A stretch of 6,355 bases of DNA from Candidatus Omnitrophota bacterium (GCA_028714595.1 JAQTMD010000093.1:1-6355); one strand, 5' to 3'. Positions 1 to 6,071 are shown, counted from the stretch's first letter. Notes: generated by a model from the sequence alone, not told the origin. Program-made: numbers and translations.

Positions 1-1
1 C

Positions 2-1093
2 TGCCTCCATTACCAGTGTTATCAAGAAGATTTCGACATCGCCAAGAGCATCGGCCACAATGCCCACCGTTTATCCATCGAGTGGAGCCGCATCCAGCCT
101 GAACCGGACGTTTTTTCGGAAAAAGAACTCCAGCATTACCGGGACGTCATCCTGTATCTGCGTAAGCTCGCCATCGAACCGGTAGTGACCCTGCATCATT
201 TTACCAACCCTCAGTGGCTCGCGCAAAAAGGCGGCTGGAAGCACGGCTCTGCCCGGCGGTATTTTCTTGCCTACGTGCGCAAAGTCATGGAAACGCTCGC
301 CGACCAGGTCAGGTTCTGGGTGACCATCAACGAACCGATGGTCTATGTGTATTATTCCTTTATTGCCGGACGCTGGCCTCCGCAGGGCACCTCTGTCTGG
401 CAGGCAAAGTCTGCCATGGACAACCTGGCAGTCGCTCACCTGAAGGCATACCGTCTCATCCACGCCCATTACCGGCAAAAGAAACTCTCCCGTCCGTCGG
501 TGAGCATCGCCCATAACGTGGTTGCGTTTGTCCCCTGTAAGAATACGACGCGCGACAGGATGTTCGGCGCCCTTCGCCATTATGCGTTCAACCTGCGATT
601 CCTGAACGTCCTTGCCCGGCGAAGAAGTCTGGATTTTATCGGCATCAATTATTACACGCGGCACCTCATCGATACCAGCCGCTGGTCGTTCGGCGAGGCG
701 ATCGGAAATAGCTGCACCAAGGGCCACGATACGCTGGAGAAAAATTCGCTCGGCTGGGAGATATATCCGCGCGGGCTGTACTATATCCTGGTCGATATGA
801 AACGGTACCGTCTGCCGGTCTATATTCTGGAAAACGGCATCTGTACCGATGACGACGCCAGGCGCTGGGTCTATATCCGGCGGCATCTGGAGAGCGTGGC
901 CAGGGCCATGCAGCGGGGCGTGGATGTCAGGGGCTACTTTTACTGGTCGCTCATCGATAATTTCGAGTGGGACCAGGGCTTTGCCCCGCGCTTCGGGCTC
1001 TGCGAAGTCGATTATACGACGTACCAGCGCATTGTCAGGGAGAGCGCCAGGAAATTTGCCCGGGTCTGTTCGACCGGCGTCCTCGAAGGATGA
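2..1093 (+). CDS. GH1 family beta-glycosidase (beta-glucosidase-like), 5'-truncated by window edge
   Basis: A retaining glycoside hydrolase of family 1, which removes sugars from the non-reducing end of beta-linked oligosaccharides or glycosides. The reading frame is open from base 2, so the true start is off the left edge. Visible in order are the RLSIEWSRIQP barrel strand (about 68-100), LHHF sugar-site histidines, TINEP with the acid/base Glu (codon 332-334), GINYY, and LENG with the nucleophile Glu (codon 830-832). The C-terminal YFYWSLIDNFEW motif binds the glycone. Both catalytic glutamates are therefore present. In a typical family member of about 440 residues the acid/base Glu is near 165; here it is the 111th visible residue, so about 55 residues are missing. 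The stretch between the acid/base Glu and GINYY is about 20 residues shorter than usual. Substrate cannot be read from sequence; no signal peptide can be judged. Its stop overlaps the next gene's start. Confidence 0.93.
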   Translation, partial: CLHYQCYQEDFDIAKSIGHNAHRLSIEWSRIQPEPDVFSEKELQHYRDVILYLRKLAIEPVVTLHHFTNPQWLAQKGGWKHGSARRYFLAYVRKVMETLADQVRFWVTINEPMVYVYYSFIAGRWPPQGTSVWQAKSAMDNLAVAHLKAYRLIHAHYRQKKLSRPSVSIAHNVVAFVPCKNTTRDRMFGALRHYAFNLRFLNVLARRRSLDFIGINYYTRHLIDTSRWSFGEAIGNSCTKGHDTLEKNSLGWEIYPRGLYYILVDMKRYRLPVYILENGICTDDDARRWVYIRRHLESVARAMQRGVDVRGYFYWSLIDNFEWDQGFAPRFGLCEVDYTTYQRIVRESARKFARVCSTGVLEG

Positions 1094-3102
1094 AGACGAA
1101 CCATTACGATTACATAATCAAAGAGATCCCCATTTTCGCCGGGCTGTCTCCCCGGGAATGGCAGTATCTGAAGCGTACGATCAGGTTCGAGGAGTTCAGG
1201 AAAGGCCAGGTTATCTATAAGGAAGGCCAGCCGCCGACGTCATTCTACTGCATCATCAGGGGCCGCGTCGTGGTCTCGGCCCTGGACCATGCCGGAAAGA
1301 GCGGCATCCTGGAATACCTGCACCGCGGCCAGTATTTCGGGATCATCTCGGTGCTTACCGGCGAGCCGCACTCGGTGACGGCAAAGGCGCTCAACGACTG
1401 CCTGCTCCTGGAGATTTCCAAAGACGATTTCGACGCGCTCCTGAGGAAGGCGCCGCAGCTTGCCATTGACTTGAGCACCACGCTCTCCCGCAGGCTCAAG
1501 CGCAAGGACATCCATCCCAAGACCATCTTTGAAAGCACGATCATCGCGGTCTTAAGTTCCTACCCGCAGGCGGGAAAGACCGTGTACGCCTCAAACCTCG
1601 CCTTCAGCCTCGCCCAGCAGTCCCATAAAAAGACCATCATCCTGGACATCTGCCCGCAGGATAAGCGCCACCGCATGCCGCGGTTCCTGAAGATCGGCTC
1701 GCAGTACCGCGTGTGCAGCCTTTCCAGCCGCGGACCGGGCCCTGATCGCCTGAAGTCCTGCATCCTGAAAGACAAATTCGGCATCGACATCATCTACTTT
1801 ACCTACGCCGAGATCGACGGTTTCTGGCCCCGCACGGTCGTGGATGTCTTAAGCCTGCTTGTCAACGATTACCATTTCATCATCCTGGACCTGCCCAGCC
1901 GTAAAGAGAAGCGCGTCCTGCGCATCCTCAATCAAGCGGATATCATCCACATCCTGACCAGCCCCAAGCCGGCGCACTTGAAAAGCACGCGCGGCCTGAT
2001 CAAGAAGCTCGAGGAGGACTTTGGTTTCCCTTCTTCCAAGATAAAGGTCGTGGCGAACGTCGCCGGCGGCGCGCAAACCCCGACGGACCAGATGCAGGCA
2101 ATCCTGCAGCACGATATCTTTGCCAACCTGCCGAGGATCGAGGCGCGCGTGTCGGCGCGGCTGGTGGTGGAGAAGCCGGATGCCGAATATTCCAAGGTCA
2201 TCCGCCGCATTGCCCGCCAGGAAGGCGACTGCCTGGTGGGCCTGGCCCTGGGCGTGGGAGTGGCATACGGGTTCTGCCACATCGGCGTTTTACGGGTCAT
2301 CGAGGAGGAGCATATACCCATCGACGTGGTATCAGGCTCGAGTATCGGCGCGTTCATCGCCAGTCTCTGGGCAATCGGCAAGTCTTCCGCCGAGATCCTC
2401 GCCATCGTCAAGGAATTCCGCGAGCCGAAATATCTCCTGAACCTGCTCGATTTCACCTTTCCGCTTCTGGGGTTCATCAAGGGCAACAAGATCTATAACG
2501 TGTTCAAACAGTATATCGGCGACAAGACGTTCTACGACGTCAAGATCCCCCTCAAGATCATTGCCAGCGACGTCAAGCGAAAACAGCCGATCGTTTTCGA
2601 CAAGGGCCCGATCATCGACGCCATCATGGCAAGCTGTTCCATGCCGGGCGTGTTCGCGCCGTTCGCCCGCAAGGGCGAGATGCTCTTTGACGGGGGCGTG
2701 ATCAGCCCCCTGCCCACGGAGCCGCTCTTTGAGATGGGCGTCAAGAAGATCATCGCCGTGAACCTCACCCCGGACCGGGACGACATCATGCATACCTATG
2801 AGCGGGCCAAACAGGGATTCTCCGACGGGGTCGAGAAGATCAAGAAAAAAGAGTGGTTCAATCTCAAGGACTACGTGCGCAAGAAGCTCAACGTCAATAT
2901 CCTGGATTTCATCTTTTCAAGCTTTGAAATCATGCAATCCGAGGTCGCGCTCAAAGAGGCGCAGCTTGCCGACGTCGTGCTGCACCCCGATACGTCGGGG
3001 CTGCACTGGATGGAGCTGCACAGGGCCGAGGAGTTCGCCAAGCGGGGTGAAGAGGAAGCGCGCCGGCACCTGGACAAGATGAAGAAACTGATCGATGAAT
3101 AA
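1090..3102 (+). CDS. NTE-like protein: cyclic-nucleotide-binding-like domain, P-loop domain, patatin phospholipase
   Basis: A 670-residue probable lysophospholipase/esterase related to neuropathy target esterase and RssA. Residues 13-140 form a cyclic-nucleotide-binding fold, but the phosphate-cassette Glu and Arg appear replaced (FGI at 83-85, PHS at 93-95), so cNMP binding is doubtful. Residues 150-355 resemble a MinD/ParA P-loop domain: SYPQAGKT at 157-164 is a Walker A lacking its first Gly, and IILDLP (264-269) is Walker B-like. Residues 382-575 are patatin: nucleophile Ser418 in GSSIG and Asp534 in DGG give the catalytic dyad. The oxyanion loop reads GVGVAYG (388-394) instead of GGGGxRG. 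No membrane segment is seen. The frame extends upstream to an ATG at 967, but that part lies inside the GH1 gene; ATG 1090 overlaps its TGA (ATGA) and gives the expected domain start, suggesting translational coupling. Confidence 0.9.
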   Translation: MKTNHYDYIIKEIPIFAGLSPREWQYLKRTIRFEEFRKGQVIYKEGQPPTSFYCIIRGRVVVSALDHAGKSGILEYLHRGQYFGIISVLTGEPHSVTAKALNDCLLLEISKDDFDALLRKAPQLAIDLSTTLSRRLKRKDIHPKTIFESTIIAVLSSYPQAGKTVYASNLAFSLAQQSHKKTIILDICPQDKRHRMPRFLKIGSQYRVCSLSSRGPGPDRLKSCILKDKFGIDIIYFTYAEIDGFWPRTVVDVLSLLVNDYHFIILDLPSRKEKRVLRILNQADIIHILTSPKPAHLKSTRGLIKKLEEDFGFPSSKIKVVANVAGGAQTPTDQMQAILQHDIFANLPRIEARVSARLVVEKPDAEYSKVIRRIARQEGDCLVGLALGVGVAYGFCHIGVLRVIEEEHIPIDVVSGSSIGAFIASLWAIGKSSAEILAIVKEFREPKYLLNLLDFTFPLLGFIKGNKIYNVFKQYIGDKTFYDVKIPLKIIASDVKRKQPIVFDKGPIIDAIMASCSMPGVFAPFARKGEMLFDGGVISPLPTEPLFEMGVKKIIAVNLTPDRDDIMHTYERAKQGFSDGVEKIKKKEWFNLKDYVRKKLNVNILDFIFSSFEIMQSEVALKEAQLADVVLHPDTSGLHWMELHRAEEFAKRGEEEARRHLDKMKKLIDE

Positions 3103-3110
3103 GGGGGGGG
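3103..3110 (+). promoter_or_regulatory. Poly-G ribosome binding site for the lipoprotein gene
   Basis: Eight consecutive Gs fill the gap between the upstream TAA stop and the ATG at 3112, leaving one base of spacing. They are the only purine-rich sequence available as a Shine-Dalgarno element, with AAGG at the left edge. Such a homopolymer could vary in length by slippage. Confidence 0.4.
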
Positions 3111-3111
3111 C

Positions 3112-3507
3112 ATGAAAAGTTACCGGTTGATGGTCGTCTTCGCTCTGTTTGTTGCGGCGGCAGGGTGCGCGTCGGTCAGGGAAGGTTGGCGGGGGTTCCG
3201 TGGCGTCTCCACAAAGGCCCTGGTCGATGCGAAGAGCTCGTCCGTGGCAAAGAAATTCAATCTGGATTACGCGCAGTGCGTGGAAAAGACAAAAGGGATA
3301 CTCGGCGGCATCGGCGCCTATATCTACGAGGATGACCCCGGCAGCGGGCTCATCGCGATATACGTATCGCAGACCGATACCACGCCCGTCGGCATGTTTT
3401 TCGAGAAGCTCGATGAAAAGAACACGCAGATCCGTTTTACTTCGCAGAGCGATTACGCGCGCGACTACATAGCCGGGAAGGTCGAAAGCGGCTTGCAACC
3501 GAAATAG
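3112..3507 (+). CDS. Small lipoprotein, unknown function (131 aa)
   Basis: A secreted, lipid-anchored protein of unrecognised family. Residues 1-18 are a signal peptide (basic MKSYR, hydrophobic core) ending in the lipobox AAGC with the lipidated cysteine at residue 19; Ala at position 2 after the Cys does not match the Asp retention signal, so outer-membrane sorting is likely if the host is Gram-negative. The mature part has a linker (20-50), a helix around DYAQCVEKTKGIL, then strands around AYIYEDD, GLIAIYVS and QIRFTSQS, and a final helix. This layout resembles the lipoprotein at 5217-5627, so it may be a distant DUF3568-type relative. It begins 9 bases after the NTE-like gene and is probably its operon partner. 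No terminator hairpin is obvious after the stop. Confidence 0.8.
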   Translation: MKSYRLMVVFALFVAAAGCASVREGWRGFRGVSTKALVDAKSSSVAKKFNLDYAQCVEKTKGILGGIGAYIYEDDPGSGLIAIYVSQTDTTPVGMFFEKLDEKNTQIRFTSQSDYARDYIAGKVESGLQPK

Positions 3508-3527
3508 TACCGATACGAAATGTAAAG

Positions 3528-3556
3528 TTGACGCCGGGATAGCGGGCGATTATAAT
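3528..3556 (+). promoter_or_regulatory. Sigma70-type promoter for the LeuT-like transporter gene
   Basis: TTGACG at 3528-3533 and a perfect TATAAT at 3551-3556 are separated by 17 bases, which is the optimal spacing. The predicted start is near 3563, leaving a leader of only about 20 bases before the ATG at 3583. The leader is A/T rich and I see no convincing Shine-Dalgarno sequence in it. The promoter lies in the 75-base gap between two genes and marks the start of a separate transcription unit. Confidence 0.75.
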
Positions 3557-3582
3557 AAGAATAATTATATCGACTTTGACCT

Positions 3583-5220
3583 ATGGCCAGAAATCGTGAC
3601 AGCTGGGGTTCGCGGCTCGGTATCATCATGGCGGTCGCCGGCTCGGCAGTGGGCCTGGGGAATTTCCTGCGTTTTCCCGCCAAGGCGGCTGCCAACGGCG
3701 GCGGGGCGTTCCTCATCCCGTACTTTGTCGCCCTGTTGCTGTTGGGTATCCCGTTGATGTGGATCGAGTGGACCCTGGGCCGCTTCGGCGGGGGATTCGG
3801 GCACTCGACCGCTCCCGGTATCTTCCACAGTATCCGCCAGAAAAACCGTTTCATCAAATATTTCGGCATTATCGGCATCTTCGGGCCGCTGGTCATTTTT
3901 ATTTATTACTGTTACGTCGAGGCCTGGACCCTTGCCTACGGTTTTTTTGCCGTCACCGGAAAATATGCCGGGATCGCCGACCAGGCAGGCATGCGCAGTT
4001 TCCTCGCCGCGTTCCAGGGCCTGGAAAAGAACAGCCATTTTAACGGCATCAGCACCGCATACATCTTTTTCCTCATCACCTTTATCCTGAATATCTGGGT
4101 CATATACCACGGCATCAAAGGAGGCATCGAGCGGCTGTGCAAATGGGCTATGCCGCTGTTGTTTATCTGCGGAGTCGTGCTTTTGTGTCGCGTGCTGACC
4201 CTGGGCGCGCCCGACCTTGCCAGGCCGGATTGGAACGTGGCCAACGGCTTCGGCTTTTTATGGAATCCGGATTTTTCCGCGCTGGCCAATCCAAAGGTGT
4301 GGCTGGAGGCGGCAGGCCAGATATTTTTCACTTTGAGCGTGGGTATCGGCGTGATCCTGACCTATTCCAGTTACCTGTCCAAAGGCGATGACGTGGTCCT
4401 TTCGGGCCTGACCAGCGTTTCCACCAACGAGCTTGCGGAAGTGGTCCTGGGCGGCTCTATCGTCATCCCGGCGGCATTCGTATTTTTCGGGCCTGACCAG
4501 ATGAAAGAGATCGTCTCCGGAGGTCTGTTTAACCTGGGTTTCGTGACCATACCGCTGGTGCTGAACAAACTGCCGCTGGCCAACATCATGGGCTTTATCT
4601 GGTTTTCGCTTTTGTTCCTGGCCGCGGTCACCTCGTCGGTGTCCCTGATACAGCCTGCCGTCGCATTCCTGGGAGACGAGTTCAACCTGGGAAGGAAAAA
4701 GGCGGTCTGGGCCTTTGCGGCAGTAACGTTCGTCCTGTGCCAGGCGCCGATCTTTTTCCTGAAGAACGGCGTGGTTGATGAGCTGGATTTCTGGGGCGGG
4801 ACGTTCTTCCTGGTGGTCTTTGCCGCCATTGAAACGGTATTGTTTGTCTGGGTATTCGGCATGGAAAAAGCCTGGGATGAGATACACCAGGGCGCGGACA
4901 TGCGCGTGCCGCAGGCGTATAAATGGATCATTAAATTCGTTACGCCGGCGTTCCTGCTGTTCATCCTCGGCGGCTGGTTCTTTGACAAGGAAGGGTTCTG
5001 GGCCATGATACTGATGAAGAACGTTTCCGGGCCCGATAAGCCGTACGTGCTGGGTGCGCGCGTGGGTATCTTTGTCATGCTCGGCGTGCTTGCCTTGCTG
5101 GTCAAGCTTGCATGGAAGAAGACGACAGGTTGGATTTTTATAGTCTTATCGTGGGGTTTCATCTGGGGGTTGCTGGTTTTCTGCTTTGCAAGAGTCTTTT
5201 CTAAAAAGGAGATGAAATGA
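3583..5220 (+). CDS. LeuT-like sodium:amino-acid symporter (NSS/SLC6 family)
   Basis: A 545-residue inner-membrane transporter that should couple Na+ entry to uptake of a neutral, probably hydrophobic, amino acid. It is unusually close to Aquifex LeuT as I remember it: AVGLGNFLRFP (22-32), NGGGAF, GIPLMWIEW, GQIFFTLS (245-252) and DFWGGT. The unwound TM1 residues Gly20, Ala22, Val23 and Asn27, the gate Arg30/Asp402, Val104, Tyr108, Phe249, Thr250, Ser252, Asn282, Thr350 and Ser351 match LeuT ion or substrate ligands. Glu286 corresponds to LeuT Glu290, which predicts chloride-independent transport. Differences in the pocket are Ser21 for Asn, Ile255 for Phe259 and Leu355 for Ile359. About 12 helices match LeuT; a further hydrophobic segment follows at 517-539. 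The loop after TM3 is shorter than in LeuT. ATG 3583 places the conserved N-terminus correctly. Its stop overlaps the next start. Confidence 0.95.
   Translation: MARNRDSWGSRLGIIMAVAGSAVGLGNFLRFPAKAAANGGGAFLIPYFVALLLLGIPLMWIEWTLGRFGGGFGHSTAPGIFHSIRQKNRFIKYFGIIGIFGPLVIFIYYCYVEAWTLAYGFFAVTGKYAGIADQAGMRSFLAAFQGLEKNSHFNGISTAYIFFLITFILNIWVIYHGIKGGIERLCKWAMPLLFICGVVLLCRVLTLGAPDLARPDWNVANGFGFLWNPDFSALANPKVWLEAAGQIFFTLSVGIGVILTYSSYLSKGDDVVLSGLTSVSTNELAEVVLGGSIVIPAAFVFFGPDQMKEIVSGGLFNLGFVTIPLVLNKLPLANIMGFIWFSLLFLAAVTSSVSLIQPAVAFLGDEFNLGRKKAVWAFAAVTFVLCQAPIFFLKNGVVDELDFWGGTFFLVVFAAIETVLFVWVFGMEKAWDEIHQGADMRVPQAYKWIIKFVTPAFLLFILGGWFFDKEGFWAMILMKNVSGPDKPYVLGARVGIFVMLGVLALLVKLAWKKTTGWIFIVLSWGFIWGLLVFCFARVFSKKEMK
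5205..5211 (+). promoter_or_regulatory. Shine-Dalgarno sequence for the 5217 lipoprotein gene
   Basis: AAAGGAG lies within the last codons of the transporter gene, five bases before the ATG at 5217. It fixes the start of the downstream gene and, with the ATGA overlap, indicates coupled translation. Confidence 0.75.
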
Positions 5221-5627
5221 AACGAGCGACTGTGTCAGCGTTGTTGATCCCACTGCTCTGTCTGTCCGTTGCCGGTTGTGCGCCGATATTGATCGGGGCG
5301 GCAGTCGGGGGCGTTGCCATGTATGCGGTCGGCAGAGACACCATCCAGGGCGATACGGAGATGGGGTACGAGTCCCTGTGGGATTCCGGGATGCAGGTTG
5401 CAAAGATACGGGGCACGGTGCTGCAGGAGGATTCCAACCGCGGCTATATAGAAACGGATGTCCAGGGCGGCAGGCTCAGAATCCATTTCCTGCGGGTGAC
5501 GCCTGCGGTGACCAAGGTGCGAGTTTCCGCGCGTACGAAACTGAAGATGCCTGACCTTGCCCTTGCCGAACAGGTCTTTACCAAGATAATCGAAGGCTCC
5601 CGCGAAATTCAGCCGGTTGACTACTGA
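5217..5627 (+). CDS. DUF3568-like small lipoprotein (136 aa)
   Basis: A lipid-anchored envelope protein of unknown function. Residues 1-20 form a signal peptide with a basic MKR start and a hydrophobic core, ending in the lipobox VAGC; Cys21 is the predicted lipidation site. A Gly/Ala-rich stretch (25-40, IGAAVGGVAMYAVG) follows, then a helix around ESLWDSGMQVAK and three or four strands (GTVLQED, GYIETDV, LRIHFLRV, KVRVSART), then a closing helix. The overall pattern and length are those I associate with DUF3568 lipoproteins, recalled from memory and not searched. The ATG overlaps the stop of the LeuT-like transporter and a good Shine-Dalgarno sits at 5205-5211, so the two are co-translated. 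No terminator separates it from the tRNA 44 bases downstream. A role alongside the transporter is possible but unsupported. Confidence 0.85.
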   Translation: MKRATVSALLIPLLCLSVAGCAPILIGAAVGGVAMYAVGRDTIQGDTEMGYESLWDSGMQVAKIRGTVLQEDSNRGYIETDVQGGRLRIHFLRVTPAVTKVRVSARTKLKMPDLALAEQVFTKIIEGSREIQPVDY

Positions 5628-5633
5628 AAGGCT

Positions 5634-5666
5634 TGATTTTTGACGAGATTGTGTTACTATTATAGC
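5634..5666 (+). promoter_or_regulatory. Probable promoter of tRNA-Phe
   Basis: Two overlapping hexamer choices exist between the lipoprotein stop and the tRNA. TTGATT (5634-5639) with TATTAT (5658-5663) has an 18-base spacer; TTGACG (5640-5645) with TATAGC (5661-5666) has 15. The first puts the start near 5670, just ahead of the tRNA at 5672, and is preferred. Confidence 0.55.
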
Positions 5667-5671
5667 ACTAT

Positions 5672-5743
5672 GCCGAGGTAGCTCATTGGTAGAGCGCGGC
5701 CCTGAAAAGGCCGGCGTGGGGGGTTCGATTCCCTCTCTCGGCA
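5672..5743 (+). tRNA. tRNA-Phe (anticodon GAA)
   Basis: A complete cloverleaf of 72 bases. The acceptor stem pairs 5672-5678 with 5736-5742, with one G.T at the last pair. The D stem is GCTC/GAGC with GG in the loop. The anticodon stem CGGCC/GGCCG is perfect around the loop CTGAAAA, giving anticodon GAA (5704-5706). The variable loop is 5 bases. The T stem GGGGG/CCCTC, with one G.T, closes the loop TTCGATT. The discriminator is A5743. No CCA is encoded, so it must be added enzymatically. A run of six Ts follows directly. The 3' 30 bases plus these Ts recur at 6036-6071. Confidence 0.96.
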
Positions 5744-5749
5744 TTTTTT
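5714..5749 (+). repeat. 36-bp direct repeat, copy 1 (3' end of tRNA-Phe plus T6)
   Basis: Covers the variable loop, T arm, 3' acceptor strand and discriminator of the intact tRNA and the following six Ts. It is identical to 6036-6071, 322 bp away. The base before each copy differs (G5713, C6035), so the boundary is sharp. A tRNA 3' end repeated in direct orientation is the classic layout of an integration (att) duplication, but no integrase gene lies between the copies. Confidence 0.9.
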
Positions 5750-5893
5750 CTTTTGTATACTGCCCCGGTTTTTAAGGGAGCCCTGTCTTGATGGGGTCTG
5801 CGCGCACCGTTGGTGGTGTGCTCGACCCCATCAAGCCATCCCTTAAAAACCGGTTATTATTTTAACGGAAAAAATGCCAAGAGAAGTAGAATC
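5727..5893. repeat. Compound palindrome A, anchored on the tRNA 3' end
   Basis: The left arm (5727-5749) is the end of tRNA-Phe plus T6. The right arm (5869-5893) starts with A6 and TGCC and is a degenerate inverted copy. Twenty-one pairs form with two mismatches and a 2-base bulge (TA at 5887-5888). Between the arms lies hairpin A (5765-5853). The whole unit is 167 bp. The match between arms is read directly; its origin and function are unknown. Confidence 0.8.
5765..5853. repeat. Hairpin A, long near-perfect stem-loop
   Basis: An outer stem of 15 perfect pairs (5765-5779 with 5839-5853), an asymmetric internal loop (7 and 3 bases), an inner stem of 12 perfect pairs (5787-5798 with 5824-5835), and an apical stem of 7 pairs (5802-5808 with 5815-5821) including G5804.T5819 around a 6-base loop. 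The right side is followed by TTATTATTTT, so as RNA it could act as a terminator for the tRNA transcript, though it is far longer than usual for that role. Confidence 0.88.
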
Positions 5894-5904
5894 TCTCTGG
5901 AGGG
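5867..5904. repeat. A-run/inverted-tRNA-end motif, copy 1
   Basis: GG, A6, TGCCAAGAG, then AAGTAGAATCTCTCTGGAGG. It is the right arm of palindrome A and continues about ten conserved bases beyond it. It recurs at 6185-6220 (close match) and 6294-6330 (match mainly over the first 17 bases). The upstream bases from 5840, including the TTAAAAACCGGTTATT stretch, are also shared with the third copy (6267-6310). Confidence 0.75.
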
Positions 5905-6035
5905 GGAGGGGCTGGCTGACCCCCACGCCCAAGGGGTGCGGGGAAAGCCATTTCCCCGCGTATCCGGGGTAACAGCGTGCGAAGCACGCGCCATAGGGGC
6001 AGAGCCCCTTTGGGGAGCGAGCGGCAGTGAGCGAC
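5901..6035. other. GC-rich stretch of consecutive short hairpins, no gene
   Basis: Fills the space between palindrome A and the second tRNA-end copy. Visible stems are CCCCACGCCC (5921-5930) with 5934-5943, one mismatch and one G.T; GGGGAAA/TTTCCCC (5940-5946 and 5951-5957) around GCCA; GCGTGC/GCACGC (5975-5980 and 5984-5989) around GAA; GGGGC/GCCCC (5996-6000 and 6004-6008), with an alternative CCCC/GGGG (6005-6008 and 6012-6015). The tail reads GAGCGAGCGGCAGTGAGCGA. No supportable coding frame crosses it. It could be a structured RNA or mobile-element cargo. Confidence 0.55.
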
Positions 6036-6071
6036 GCGTGGGGGGTTCGATTCCCTCTCTCGGCATTTTTT
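6036..6071 (+). repeat. 36-bp direct repeat, copy 2 (isolated tRNA-Phe 3' end)
   Basis: Exact copy of 5714-5749: T arm, 3' acceptor strand and discriminator A, then a T-run of seven. There is no matching 5' half: upstream bases do not form a D arm or anticodon arm, so this is not a second tRNA gene. It serves as left arm of palindrome B. Confidence 0.9.

Noticed and set aside
71..886. Long minus-strand open frame of 271 codons
   Set aside because: It lies wholly opposite the GH1 gene, whose catalytic motifs are clear on the plus strand; the antisense translation has no recognisable domain.
967..1089. Upstream ATG extending the NTE-like protein by 41 residues
   Set aside because: The extension overlaps the GH1 coding region in another frame and adds no domain; ATG 1090 sits at the ATGA junction and directly precedes the cyclic-nucleotide-binding-like fold.
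5875..6065. Possible tmRNA or intron-containing tRNA bounded by GCCAAGA and the tRNA-like 3' end
   Set aside because: The ends pair in 6 of 7 positions, but there is no D arm, no anticodon arm, no G3.U70 pair and no tag reading frame; the left end is better explained as an inverted copy of the tRNA end.
5857..6066. Minus-strand frame starting MPREGIEPPT
   Set aside because: This peptide is the familiar artefact of translating the reverse strand of a tRNA 3' end; a sister artefact begins at 5744 opposite the real tRNA.
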